Assembly (NCBI RefSeq): GCF_000719475.1
Contig: NZ_JOGO01000068.1
Coordinates: 1-32,296, forward strand
Origin: Streptomyces sp. NRRL F-5630
GTDB lineage: Bacteria > Actinomycetota > Actinomycetes > Streptomycetales > Streptomycetaceae
Direction of reading: 5' to 3'
DNA length: 32,296 nt
This document shows positions 1 through 7,707 of this stretch, in pieces. The position numbers and the translations under genes were made by a program. A model generated the notes under the pieces. That model was not told the origin of the DNA, searched no databases, and saw only the letters and a program-made list of their open reading frames with translations. How positions within the stretch are numbered: position 1 is the first letter of the stretch; each line of letters opens with the position of its first letter.

Positions 1-201
1 GCGTGAGGCCGGGGGGACCCGGGACGGTGCTGCGGGTGCGCCCGCGTTGGGGCGGGGCGCGACCGGTCCGGACGAGGCGAAGGCGCGGCGTAAGGCGGGA
101 GAGACCCGGGACGGTGCTGCGGGTGCGCCCGCGTTGGGGCGGGGCGCGACCGGTCCGGACGAGGCGAAGGCGCGGCGCGAGGCCGGGGGGACCCGGGACG
201 G
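1..201. repeat. 87-bp tandem repeat (two full copies and part of a third)
   Basis: The same segment recurs at a spacing of 87 bp: the string ACCCGGGACGG starts at 17, 104 and 191. The first copy is cut by the window edge and the third stops near 201. As 87 is 29 codons, the repeat stays in frame. Two of the three forward frames are open. One gives an Arg-rich peptide; the other gives a more protein-like 29-residue unit with GATGPDEAKAR at its core. The second is not in frame with the enzyme that follows. The repeat probably lies in the linker or N-terminus of the adjacent wall hydrolase. Confidence 0.9.
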
Positions 202-1127
202 GGCGTCACGCCGGCTTCGCGACGGCGCCGCGCGAGGCCCGGCAGGGGACCCCGGCGACGGCTACCCGTTCCGCCGCGCTCGTCCGCCCCGCCGCCGCGC
301 CCCGCGAGCCCTCCGCGACCCAGGAGGGCGAACATCCCGGCGGCTACGGGGACCCGGACGACCCGTCCGGCGGCCCGCGGACCCCGCAGGGCAGCAGCCA
401 GCCGCTGCACCCGGGGGGCGGCGGGGGAGCGGCCTCGCCCGGCACCGTCACGCGCGGCGAGATCATCGACCGGGCCCGTACCTGGCTCGCCGCGAAGGTC
501 CCCTACAGCATGAGCGCCTACCACGACGGCTACCGGCAGGACTGCTCCGGCTTCATCTCCATGGCCTGGGACCTGCGCTCCAATCAGTGGACGGGCTCCC
601 TCGCCTCCTTCGGTGAGCGCATCACGAAGGACGAGCTCCAGCCCGGGGACATGCTCCTCTTCCACAACCCGCAGGACCCCGAGAACGGCTCGCACGTCAC
701 GCTCTTCGGCGGCTGGGCGGACGCCGCGCACACGAAGTACACGGCGTACGAGCAGACCCCGCCGCGCACGCGCAGCCTGACCACGCCGTACGCCTACTGG
801 ACCAACTCCGCGCAGTACGTCCCGTACCGCCCGAAGAACCTGGCGAGCGGCAGCGCGGGACCGCGGTCGAGCGCCTTCCCCGGCGCCGCCGCCTTCGGCC
901 CCGGCAAGAGGGGGCCGCACGTGACGCGGCTCGGCGAGATGCTCGTCGCGCGGGGCGCGGGCCGGTACTACAAGATCGGCCCCGGCCCGCGCTGGACCGA
1001 GGCCGACCGCCGCGCGACCGCCGCCTTCCAGCGCGCGCAGGGCTGGCGCGGCGCCGGCGCCGACGGGCTCCCGGGGCCGCGCACGTGGCAGTACCTCGTG
1101 AGCGGAAAGGGCAGGGACGTGCGATGA
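3..1127 (+). CDS. NlpC/P60-type cell-wall hydrolase with C-terminal peptidoglycan-binding domain (5' end uncertain)
   Basis: Predicted extracytoplasmic peptidase that cleaves peptide stems of peptidoglycan. An NlpC/P60-like core runs from about 450 to 830. It carries the catalytic Cys in QDCSGF (codon at 543) and a likely catalytic His in GSHVTLFGG (codon at 693). A second domain at about 890-1115 has the pattern of a PG_binding_1 module (RLGEMLVARG ... AFQRAQGW ... DGLPGPRTW). The first 420 bases encode a low-complexity Arg/Pro/Gly linker containing the 87-bp repeats. The true start is probably outside the window. In the repeat another frame looks more protein-like, so a frameshift (real or from sequencing) near 200-240 is possible. 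The stop overlaps the next start as ATGA, so the two genes are probably co-translated. The enzyme class is fairly sure, the N-terminus is not. Confidence 0.8.
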   Translation: MRPGGPGTVLRVRPRWGGARPVRTRRRRGVRRERPGTVLRVRPRWGGARPVRTRRRRGARPGGPGTGRHAGFATAPREARQGTPATATRSAALVRPAAAPREPSATQEGEHPGGYGDPDDPSGGPRTPQGSSQPLHPGGGGGAASPGTVTRGEIIDRARTWLAAKVPYSMSAYHDGYRQDCSGFISMAWDLRSNQWTGSLASFGERITKDELQPGDMLLFHNPQDPENGSHVTLFGGWADAAHTKYTAYEQTPPRTRSLTTPYAYWTNSAQYVPYRPKNLASGSAGPRSSAFPGAAAFGPGKRGPHVTRLGEMLVARGAGRYYKIGPGPRWTEADRRATAAFQRAQGWRGAGADGLPGPRTWQYLVSGKGRDVR

Positions 1128-1885
1128 CGACGACACCGGCGGTACCGGCGGCGCGCGAGGACACGGCCTCCTCCGCCCCCGCGCCGCGCCCCTCGGTGCC
1201 CGAGGAGCGGCGCGCGCGCACGCTCCCGGGCTGGGCCGCGGTCCTCCTCGCCATGCTCGCGGGCGCGCTCTCGCTCGCCGCGCTCGTACGGGTCGCCGCC
1301 ACGGGCTCCTGGCCCGCGACGGCCCTCGCGCTCGGCTGCGGACTGCTCGCGGTGTACGCGGGTGCCGGAGTGCAACGGGTCCGGCCCGGTACGGCGCACG
1401 TGCTGACGCTCGCGGGGCGCTACCGGGGGACGGTGCGGCGCACCGGGCTCGTGTGGGCGGACCCGCTGCCGCGCCGCGTCCCCGTGGACCTCACGCTGCG
1501 GCACTGGCGCGGCGGGCCCTTCGTAGTGGGGGAGGGCGAGCGGGTCTCGCTGCTCGTCGTGTGGCAGGTCGCCTCGCCCGCCCGCGCCGCCTTCGCGGTG
1601 GAGAACACGGCGGACTACCTGTGCGACGCGGTCGAGTCCGCCGCCGGGGCGGTACGGGACGAGGCGGCGCTCACCGCACGGGTCGCCGCCGACGCGGCGG
1701 CGGTGGGCCTCAAGGTCCACACCGTCCGCCCCCTGCGCACCGAACCCGCCCCGCACGTGGCGCTGCTGGACGCGGTGGAACGCACGGTGACCGGGCTCAC
1801 GGCGCGAGGGCTGCTGGGGGAGGACCCGTCGGAGCGCCGGGCGATGGTCAGAGCGCTGACGGTGGCCCTCACGGCGAAGTCCTGA
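1124..1885 (+). CDS. SPFH/band-7-like membrane protein
   Basis: A 253-residue protein starting at the ATG that overlaps the upstream stop (ATGA). The overlap is why this start is preferred to a GTG at 1085. After a Pro/Ala-rich tail come two hydrophobic segments at about residues 36-58 and 62-83. A stomatin/prohibitin-like stretch follows (VRPGTAHVLTLAGRYRGTVR, then GLVWADPLPRRVPVDLTLR), then an Ala-rich helical part containing the repeated AAV/ADAAAVGLKV pattern. SPFH proteins scaffold membrane microdomains and often sit beside proteases or envelope enzymes. Coupling to a wall hydrolase suggests a cell-envelope role, which is inference. It is shorter than typical SPFH proteins. A strong hairpin follows at 1893. 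Confidence 0.7.
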   Translation: MTTTPAVPAAREDTASSAPAPRPSVPEERRARTLPGWAAVLLAMLAGALSLAALVRVAATGSWPATALALGCGLLAVYAGAGVQRVRPGTAHVLTLAGRYRGTVRRTGLVWADPLPRRVPVDLTLRHWRGGPFVVGEGERVSLLVVWQVASPARAAFAVENTADYLCDAVESAAGAVRDEAALTARVAADAAAVGLKVHTVRPLRTEPAPHVALLDAVERTVTGLTARGLLGEDPSERRAMVRALTVALTAKS

Positions 1886-1892
1886 GCACGAG

Positions 1893-1922
1893 AAAGGCCC
1901 CCCGATTCCTCGGGGGGCCTTT
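1893..1922. terminator. Rho-independent-type hairpin
   Basis: Perfect 12-bp stem AAAGGCCCCCCG / CGGGGGGCCTTT with a 6-nt loop (ATTCCT), 7 nt after the stop of the SPFH-like gene. The stem carries A and T tracts at its two ends, so it can work in both directions. It separates that gene from the convergent tRNA. Confidence 0.9.
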
Positions 1923-1931
1923 CCCTGTCGG

Positions 1932-2005
1932 TGCGCCGCCAGGGACTCGAACCCCGGACCCGCTGATTAAGAGTCAGCTGCTCTAACCAACTGAGCTAGC
2001 GGCGC
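1932..2005 (-). tRNA. tRNA-Lys (anticodon CTT)
   Basis: On the minus strand the 74-nt sequence folds as a standard tRNA. The acceptor is GCGCCGC / GCGGCGC with discriminator A. The D-arm contains TAGCTCAGTTGGTTAGAGC, the anticodon stem-loop CTGACTCTTAATCAG has CTT at the anticodon position, and the T-arm contains GGTTCGAGTCC. The CCA end is not fully encoded (ACCG follows), as is common in actinobacteria. Confidence 0.97.
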
Positions 2006-2208
2006 CTGCTGACTCGGAAATCATACCGAAGGTTTCGGGGTGCTCCCGACCACGTGCGGTCGCCGTGGTCTCGGGGGTCTCGTCCCGTGGTCCGGACCCC
2101 GTCCGGCCCCATCCCGTGGTCCGGGGCCCGTCCCGCAGGCCCGCGTCGCGCCTGCCCCGTCCCATGGGCCCCGCCCCCGTCACCGCCGGGCCGGCTCCCG
2201 GGCGCGGC

Positions 2209-2976
2209 TCAGAGGGTCAGCGAGAGGAGGACCGGCGTCGAGCCCCTGCTCAGCGCGGCCGCCGCCGCGTGGAGGCGGTGGGCGTGCCGCGCCGGGAGGG
2301 AGAGGGCGAGGCAGCCGACCGTGGGGCCGGTGCTCATCGGGACCGCCGCGCACACCGTGCCGACCGCGTACTCCTGCACGTCGAGCACGGGCACGACGGG
2401 GGGCCGCGCCTCCAGCCTGCTGAAGAGGGCGCGGGTGTCGGTGATGGTGCGGGCGGTGAAGCGGGCCGGGCGGTGGCGCGAGAGGTGCTCGCGGCGGGCC
2501 TCGGGGCCGAGCTGGGAGAGGAGCGCCTTGCCGACCGCGCTCGCGTGGCCCGTGGAGCGGAAGTCGATCCACTCGTGGACGCGCGGGGTCTCGGGGGCGT
2601 CGGCGACGCTCGTGACGGTGATCTCGCCGTCCACGTAGCGGCCCACGTACACGGCGGCGTTCACCTCGTCGCGCAGCCGGTCGAGGAGGCCCTGGAGGTG
2701 GCTGCGGATGGCGAACTCGCTGTTGAGGGAGGAGCCGCCGAGCAGCGAGAGCGACTCGCCCGTCACGTAGCCGCCGTCGTCGAGGCGGCTGGCGTAGCCC
2801 TGGCCGCACAGCATCGCGAGGAGCGCGCCGAGCCGGTCCGCGTCGAGCCCGGTCTCGGCGGACAGTTCGGCCGTGCGGGCGTCGCCCGCACGGCGCGAGA
2901 GCGCTTCGAGCACGCGCAGTGCGTCCTGCACCGACTGCTGGGCGCGGGTCCTGGGCGGTACGGAGGTCGCAGGCAC
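2209..2976 (-). CDS. IclR-family transcriptional regulator
   Basis: A 255-residue protein. The GTG at 2976 is chosen because AGGGGG sits about 6 nt upstream; the frame is open further upstream, but that part is low-complexity. Residues ~13-75 form the winged helix (SVQDALRVLEALSRRAGDARTAELSAETGLDADRLGALL). The rest matches the IclR effector-binding (GAF-like) domain: conserved TGHASAVGKALLSQL, the R-x3-FTARTITD region and a late VGTVCAAVPMSTG strand. IclR proteins are usually local regulators of catabolic or uptake genes. It lies downstream of the ehu-like transporter on the same strand, beyond a terminator, so control of that transporter is plausible but unproven. The ligand is unknown. Confidence 0.85.
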   Translation of the reverse strand: MPATSVPPRTRAQQSVQDALRVLEALSRRAGDARTAELSAETGLDADRLGALLAMLCGQGYASRLDDGGYVTGESLSLLGGSSLNSEFAIRSHLQGLLDRLRDEVNAAVYVGRYVDGEITVTSVADAPETPRVHEWIDFRSTGHASAVGKALLSQLGPEARREHLSRHRPARFTARTITDTRALFSRLEARPPVVPVLDVQEYAVGTVCAAVPMSTGPTVGCLALSLPARHAHRLHAAAAALSRGSTPVLLSLTL

Positions 2977-3136
2977 GGTGTCCCCCTGGCGGCGGCGTGG
3001 TGGGCCGGTCGAAACCCGACTCCGCTCACGATAGTGCGCAGGGGGCGCGCGGGGGTGGTACTTGGCGGATCGGGAGCCCGCGACGGTACGGGCCGGAACG
3101 CTTGCGACCTGGGGATATAGCTCTGGCATATGCGGA

Positions 3137-3175
3137 GGAGGGGCCTCGCGGCCCCGAAGGCCGGGAGACCCCTCC
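3137..3175 (-). terminator. Hairpin terminator downstream of ehuA
   Basis: Imperfect stem of about 17 bp beginning GGAGGGG (3137) and closing with CCCCTCC (3175), with two mismatches and a tiny loop. It starts 20 nt past the ehuA stop and lies before the IclR gene. It therefore probably ends the ehuBCDA transcript and separates the regulator from it. Confidence 0.75.
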
Positions 3176-3195
3176 CAGGACGTTTCCCGGGCAGC

Positions 3196-4194
3196 TCAGA
3201 GCACCGCGCGCAGGAACTCCCGCGTCCGCTCCTCCCTCGGCTCGCCGAAGATCTGGGACGGGGGCCCCGACTCGACGACGCGGCCCGCGTCGAACATGAG
3301 GACGCGGTCGGAGATGTCGCGGGCGAAGCTCATCTCGTGGGTCACGCACAGGAGCGTGATGTCGGTCGTACGGGCGATGTCCCGCAGGACGTCGAGCACG
3401 CCCGCCACCAGCTCCGGGTCCAGGGCGGAGGTGACCTCGTCCAGGAGCAGGATGTCCGGCTTCATCGCGAGGGCGCGGGCGATCGCCACGCGCTGCTGCT
3501 GTCCACCGGAGAGCTGCGTCGGGTGCGCGTCCGCCTTGTCGCCGAGCCCCACGAGGTCCAGCAGTTCGCGGGCGCGCGCCTCCGCCTCCTGCTTCGGTAC
3601 GCCGAGCGCCGTGACGGGCGCCTCGGTGATGTTCCGCAGCACGTTCATGTTCGGGAAGAGGTTGAACTGCTGGAAGACCATGCCGATCTTCTTGCGCGCC
3701 CGGCGCTGGTACTTCTCGGAGGCGGGCTTCAGGGAGCCGTCCGCCGCGCGCTCGTGGCTCAGCGGCTCCCCGCCGACCCACACCACGCCCTCGCTCACCT
3801 GCTCCAGGGTCATCAGGAGCCGCAGGATCGTCGTCTTGCCCGAGCCGGAGGGCCCGATGAGCGTGACGTGCTCGCCCTTGCGGACGGAGAAGTCGAGGTG
3901 GTCGAGCACCGTGTGGTCGCCGAAGCGCTTGACGACCTTGTCGAAGCGGATCAGCTCGGCGCCGCCGGGCTCCTTGGCGCCCTCGGCGGGGGCGGCGGCC
4001 GTCTTGTCGAGCGGGCCGGACGCGGCGCGCGGTGCGGGCACCGGCTGATCCTCGCCCGGGGCGGCGGACACCGGCTGTCCCTCGCCCGGGGCGGGGACGG
4101 GCTGTCCTGCGTCCGGGGCGGGCACTGCCTGCTCCCCGGACGGCCCGGCGGGGGTCGGCTGCTTGTCGGTCGGCTGCGCGGGTTCAGTGGCCAA
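3196..4194 (-). CDS. ehuA: EhuA-like polar amino-acid/ectoine ABC transporter ATPase
   Basis: ATP-hydrolysing subunit of an amino-acid-type importer, 332 residues. All ABC motifs are visible: Walker A GPSGSGKTT (~114-122), Q-loop VFQQFN, signature LSGGQQQR (~228), Walker B ILLLDE (~248) and H-loop CVTHE. The apparent start is TTG at 4194 with GGAG 8 nt upstream, overlapping the ehuD stop by 11 bases. Residues 1-78 are an unusual Pro/Ala-rich tail with a repeated QPVPAPGE-like unit. The ATPase core begins only at about residue 79, so a downstream GTG could be the real start. Last gene of the ehuBCDA cluster. The ectoine assignment rests on gene order and the EhuB-like binding protein; glutamine/arginine-type uptake is the alternative. 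Confidence 0.85.
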   Translation of the reverse strand: MATEPAQPTDKQPTPAGPSGEQAVPAPDAGQPVPAPGEGQPVSAAPGEDQPVPAPRAASGPLDKTAAAPAEGAKEPGGAELIRFDKVVKRFGDHTVLDHLDFSVRKGEHVTLIGPSGSGKTTILRLLMTLEQVSEGVVWVGGEPLSHERAADGSLKPASEKYQRRARKKIGMVFQQFNLFPNMNVLRNITEAPVTALGVPKQEAEARARELLDLVGLGDKADAHPTQLSGGQQQRVAIARALAMKPDILLLDEVTSALDPELVAGVLDVLRDIARTTDITLLCVTHEMSFARDISDRVLMFDAGRVVESGPPSQIFGEPREERTREFLRAVL

Positions 4195-4825
4195 GGCGGT
4201 TCTCCAGCTTTCTCATCAGCAGCGACGTCGGGTAGCTCGCCACCAGGAAGATCAGTCCCGCGAGGGTGAAGACCTCCGCGTAGACGAAGTGTGCCGAGGC
4301 GTACTCCCGGGCCTCGTACACCATCTCGCCGACGGTGATCGCGGCGAGCAGGGGCGTCTCCTTGAACATGGCGATCGCGTAATTGCCGAGCGCGGGCAGG
4401 ACGTTGCGGACCGCCTGCGGCAGGATCACGGCCCGCCAGGTGCGCCCCGGCGACAGCGAGAGCGCGCGGGCGGCCTCCCACTGGCCCTTCGGCACCGCGT
4501 CGATGCCCGCGCGGTACGCCTCGCTCATATACGTGCTGTAGTGCGCCCCGAGGACGACGATGCCGATCGTGAGCGCGCTCACCGTGTTGAACAGGGCGTA
4601 GGCGCCGACGAGTTGCACGAGCAGCGGGGTCGAGCGGATGAACTCGGTGACGGCCCGCACCGGGACACGGACCCAGACCGGCCCCCGCGTCGCCACCGCG
4701 ATGAGCAGCCCGAGGACGGCGGCGAGCAGCGAGCCGAGCACGGTCGCCAGCAGAGTGATCCAGAAGCCGTCGAGGAGGACCGGGAAGACGTCCCCCCAGA
4801 CGTCCCACTTCCATTCCTGGGTCAC
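4184..4825 (-). CDS. ehuD: EhuD-like ABC transporter permease
   Basis: A 213-residue inner-membrane permease of the His/Glu/Gln/Arg family. It has several membrane spans and the EAA loop that docks the ATPase (WEAARALSLSPGRTWRAVILPQA). The typical motif EFIRSTPLLVQL is present. The GTG start at 4825 overlaps the ehuC stop as GTGA, and its end overlaps ehuA, so translation is coupled on both sides. It presumably forms a heterodimeric channel with EhuC. Substrate specificity cannot be read from this subunit. Confidence 0.88.
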   Translation of the reverse strand: MTQEWKWDVWGDVFPVLLDGFWITLLATVLGSLLAAVLGLLIAVATRGPVWVRVPVRAVTEFIRSTPLLVQLVGAYALFNTVSALTIGIVVLGAHYSTYMSEAYRAGIDAVPKGQWEAARALSLSPGRTWRAVILPQAVRNVLPALGNYAIAMFKETPLLAAITVGEMVYEAREYASAHFVYAEVFTLAGLIFLVASYPTSLLMRKLENRLGH

Positions 4826-5559
4826 GCGGCACCCCCGGTGCTCGTGGTGGCGGGCACGGCGCTGCGGGCGCGGAAGAGGCCCTTCGCGCCCTCATGCCGC
4901 CCCAGCCGCTTCTTCGCGCGCCGCTCCAGCGCGTTCATGAGGAGCGTCAGCACGTACGCGAAGACGAAGTAGAGGACGAGCAGCGTCAGATACGCCGGAA
5001 CCGTCGCGCCGGTGCGGTCCCGCATCGCCTGCACCACCTGCGTCAGGTCGGCGGCCGAGATGAGCCACAGCAGCGGCGTCGCCTTGAGCAGCATGATGAG
5101 CAGGGAGGTCAGGGAGGGGATCATCTGCACCCACGCCTGGGGCAGGATGACCCGCCGCATCCGCTGGAAGGGGCTCAGGTTGAGCGCGACCGCCGCCTCG
5201 AACTGGGCGCGGGGCACGGCGTTGAGGGCGCCGCGCACCACCTCGGAGCCGTAGGCGCCGTAGTTGAGGCCGAAGGCGACGACGCCGCAGAAGAGCGCGT
5301 CGAGTTCGTAGCCGGTGAGCGGCGGCAGCGCGTAGTACAGCCAGAACAACTGGATGTAGAGCGAGGTCCCGCGGAAGAACTCCACGATCACCCGCGCGAC
5401 GGTGCGCACGAGCGTGTACCTGCTGCGCCCCATGAAGCCGAAGGCGAAGGAGAGTACGAAGGCGAGGAGCGCGCCGTAGACGGTGGCCTGCGCCGTCACC
5501 CCCAGCCCGGAGCCGACCTGGTCGAAGTGGTCGAAGAAATAAGAGAAGAAGTCACCCAT
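4822..5559 (-). CDS. ehuC: EhuC-like ABC transporter permease
   Basis: A 245-residue permease with an ATG start and a purine-rich ribosome site (AAAGG) about 9 nt upstream. It has an N-terminal span (TAQATVYGALLAFVLSFAFG), the motif EFFRGTSLYIQLFWLYYALP, and the EAA loop EAAVALNLSPFQRMRRVILPQA cytoplasmic signature. The tail after the last span is Arg/Lys-rich and ends in a short low-complexity stretch. It pairs with EhuD. The gap to ehuB is 57 bp, the only loose join in the cluster. Confidence 0.88.
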   Translation of the reverse strand: MGDFFSYFFDHFDQVGSGLGVTAQATVYGALLAFVLSFAFGFMGRSRYTLVRTVARVIVEFFRGTSLYIQLFWLYYALPPLTGYELDALFCGVVAFGLNYGAYGSEVVRGALNAVPRAQFEAAVALNLSPFQRMRRVILPQAWVQMIPSLTSLLIMLLKATPLLWLISAADLTQVVQAMRDRTGATVPAYLTLLVLYFVFAYVLTLLMNALERRAKKRLGRHEGAKGLFRARSAVPATTSTGGAA

Positions 5560-5616
5560 GAGCAGGGGCCTTTGCCGGGATCGGTACGGGGGCGGACCGC
5601 GCCCGTACGGGGAAGC

Positions 5617-6519
5617 TCACGCCTTGCACAGCGTCGCCGTCCGGAGGTTCGCCGGGGGCACCTCGCTCGCGCCGAAGCCGTAGGGCTTGAGCAGCCGCAC
5701 GAACTCCGCCTCGTCCGAAGTGATCTTCTTCAGCTCCTTGTTGAAGGCGTCCCGCAGCTCCTCGCTGCCCTTGCGGAAGACGGCCCCGCCCGGCGAGTAC
5801 TGCTTCTTGCCGTCGAGTTCGGGCACGAAGGGCTCCACGACCTCCAGGCCGGGGTTGTTCCTGACGAGCCAGCGCAGCGAGATCCCGGTGAGGACGAAGG
5901 CGTCCACACGGCCGGTCTTCACCGCGTCCGCACCGTCCTGCTGCTTCTGGAGCGACTTGATCTTGCCGCCGGATATGCCGGCGCCCTCCACGTAACTCTT
6001 CTCCACCGCACCGGACATGACGCCGAGCGTCGCTCCGGCCGCCTTCGCGGAGGCGAGGTCGGTGAGCTTCTTCGGGTTGCCCTTCCTGACGAGCATCGCG
6101 GTCGGGGAGATGAACTCCGGCTCGGAGAACAGGGCGTTCTCGCAGCGCTCCGGGGTGATCGCCATGCCCGCGCTGATCACGTCGTACTTACCGGCCTGGA
6201 GCCCCGGGATCAGCCCGTCGAACTCCGTGAAGGTGGGCCGCAGTTCGGGCACGCCGAGCGCCTTGAAGATCGCGGCGTGCAGCGTCGGGGCCTCGCCCTT
6301 CAGCTTGCCGTCCTCCTTGTACCCGTAGGGCGCCTCGTTGGCGTAGGCGACCTTCACGTACCCCTGCTTCCTGAGCTTGGCGAGGCCCGTCTCGCCCCCC
6401 GAGCCGCCCGCGTCCGTCTTGCTGCACGCGGCGAGGAAACCGGACACGGTCAGGGCGCCTCCGACCGCCGCCGTGCGGGTCAGGAAGCCCCGGCGGGACA
6501 GGTGAGGGAACTCGGCCAT
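5617..6519 (-). CDS. ehuB: EhuB-like ectoine/hydroxyectoine substrate-binding lipoprotein
   Basis: A 300-residue extracytoplasmic solute-binding protein and first gene of the importer operon. The ATG at 6519 has a strong GGAGGT ribosome site 8 nt upstream. The N-terminus has a twin-arginine motif (SRRGFL, residues 8-13) and a lipobox FLAAC with Cys32, so it is probably Tat-exported and lipid-anchored. The mature part is a family-3 periplasmic-binding-protein fold. Motifs I associate with EhuB are YANEAPYGY, GEAPTLHAAIFKALG and GLIPGLQAGKYDVISAGM followed by ITPERC. Ectoine family members use aromatic and Glu/Arg residues in these positions. Ectoine-type ligands are therefore likely, but other compatible solutes or amino acids are possible. 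Confidence 0.85.
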   Translation of the reverse strand: MAEFPHLSRRGFLTRTAAVGGALTVSGFLAACSKTDAGGSGGETGLAKLRKQGYVKVAYANEAPYGYKEDGKLKGEAPTLHAAIFKALGVPELRPTFTEFDGLIPGLQAGKYDVISAGMAITPERCENALFSEPEFISPTAMLVRKGNPKKLTDLASAKAAGATLGVMSGAVEKSYVEGAGISGGKIKSLQKQQDGADAVKTGRVDAFVLTGISLRWLVRNNPGLEVVEPFVPELDGKKQYSPGGAVFRKGSEELRDAFNKELKKITSDEAEFVRLLKPYGFGASEVPPANLRTATLCKA

Positions 6520-6653
6520 GGTGTGTTACCTCCGCGTCGTACAGCGCATGGATACCGCGCGTGGATACGAGGGGGTCCCCTTCCCGGGTGGCGGGAACTA
6601 TGCGGATGCCCTGGCGGCTGTGACGCGATGGTGGCCTGAGGGTGACCTTCCTG

Positions 6654-6664
6654 TTGTCATACAA
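6654..6664. promoter_or_regulatory. GntR/FadR-type operator candidate
   Basis: TTGTCATACAA is a perfect inverted repeat (TTGT-N3-ACAA). It fits the TNGTNNNACNA consensus of FadR-subfamily GntR regulators. It lies between the divergent ehuB and racemase-family genes. No GntR gene is in the window, so the regulator would be elsewhere. Confidence 0.45.
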
Positions 6665-6688
6665 GGGAGATTTACGGATCTATCTCCC
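6665..6688. promoter_or_regulatory. Inverted repeat GGGAGAT-N10-ATCTCCC
   Basis: Perfect 7-bp arms separated by 10 bp, about two helical turns from arm to arm and directly next to the preceding palindrome. This suits a dimeric repressor or activator. The adjacent IclR regulator is one candidate binder, by inference only. Confidence 0.45.
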
Positions 6689-6904
6689 GCCGTATTCGCG
6701 CCGTATCCGTACGAGCCGGCCGCCGCGCCTCTCCCGCGCCCTCGCCGTGCGTGCCGCGCCGGTCCGCGCGACCCTGGAGGGGAGGCCGGAAAAGTCCGGT
6801 ACGGGCAGGTGTGGCGGGCGGTGAGCGGGCAGACGCACACAGGCAAGGCGAAGGCCCCGTACCCCCGGGGCGGGGCCCGTACCCGTACTCAAGGGAGCAG
6901 TGAC

Positions 6905-7618
6905 GTGACCGCACTCGGCTTTCTCTATCCCGGCCACGCGGCGGAGGACGACTACCCGCGCATCGAGCAGACGCTCGCGAGCGACATCCGGCTGCCGCTC
7001 GTCCACGTCCCCGAACGCGGCGGCGAGGCGGGCTGGCCGGGAGAGGCGCTCGCCGGGGAGGCCGCCGAGGAACTGCGCCTCTCCGGTGCCGAGGCCGTCG
7101 TCTGGGCCTCGACGCTCGGCAGCGCGAGCGGAGGCCCGCGGGAGGCCGTGCGCCAGGCCGACCGGCTCGCGAAGGACGCGGGCGCCCCCGCCTCCGGCAC
7201 GGCCGCCGCCTTCGTGAACGCGGCGAGCGAACTCGGCATGAGGCGCGTCTCCCTCGCCACGCCCTACGACGAGGCACAGACCGAAACCCTCGCCGCCTAC
7301 CTGCGGGCCGCCGGCTTCGAGGTCCTCCGGGCGGTCGCGGGCGGCCCCGCGAGCCCCGCCGAGGCCGCCGCCTGGGACGCGGAGACGCAGGCGAAGCTCG
7401 TACGGGAGGCGGCGGAGCCCGGCCCGGACGGGGTCCTGCTCGCCTGCACGGCGCTGCGCACCGCCGCGCACATCCCGCAACTGGAGCTCGCCGCCGGCCG
7501 CCCCGTCCTCACCGCGAACCAGGTGAGCGTGTGGGAGGCGCTGCGGCTCGCGGAGCGCCGGGTGCGCGAACCGGCGCTCGGCACGCTCTTCACCGTCCAG
7601 CCGCCCGTGCTCGGCTGA
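6905..7618 (+). CDS. Asp/Glu racemase-superfamily protein (EutA / maleate isomerase / arylmalonate decarboxylase type)
   Basis: A 237-residue protein. The GTG at 6905 follows AAGGGAG at 7-nt spacing. Overall it reads like the maleate cis-trans isomerase/EutA group: N-terminal ALGFLYPGHAAEDDYPRIEQ, a central GAEAVVWAS segment, AFVNAASELGMRRVSLATPY, and a C-terminal VLLACTALRTAAHI. These enzymes normally use two Cys. Here the C-terminal one is present (Cys181) but the N-terminal position reads Ser69 (WASTLGS). Single-Cys members such as arylmalonate decarboxylase do exist, so it may be a decarboxylase-like or altered-chemistry enzyme. Divergence from an ectoine-type importer suggests a link to ectoine use (EutA-like), which is inference. 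Confidence 0.7.
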   Translation: MTALGFLYPGHAAEDDYPRIEQTLASDIRLPLVHVPERGGEAGWPGEALAGEAAEELRLSGAEAVVWASTLGSASGGPREAVRQADRLAKDAGAPASGTAAAFVNAASELGMRRVSLATPYDEAQTETLAAYLRAAGFEVLRAVAGGPASPAEAAAWDAETQAKLVREAAEPGPDGVLLACTALRTAAHIPQLELAAGRPVLTANQVSVWEALRLAERRVREPALGTLFTVQPPVLG

Positions 7619-7707
7619 GCCCCGCGACCGTACGGGAATAACCGGCGGGCCCCTCCTGTTGTGCGGCGGAGTACCCGCAGCACCCGCACGACCTGGAGGC
7701 ATGACCG

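Larger units (their letters stand above)
6520..6904. promoter_or_regulatory. Divergent ehuB / racemase-family intergenic region
   Basis: A 385-bp spacer between divergent genes, with no convincing gene in it. It should hold both promoters. Two palindromes sit close together near the middle (6654-6688, listed separately). On the right, AAGGGAG at 6891 is the ribosome site for the GTG at 6905. Clear -35/-10 pairs could not be assigned by eye. Confidence 0.6.

Noticed and set aside
1932..2208. tRNA-Lys as an integration site for a mobile element
   Set aside because: No integrase, no direct repeat of the tRNA 3' end and no change in composition next to it.
4894..6639. Long plus-strand open frame (581 codons) across ehuC, ehuB and the spacer
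   Set aside because: It is antisense to genes with clear ABC-transporter motifs; long shadow frames are expected at this GC content and it shows only Arg/Glu/Val-rich low complexity.
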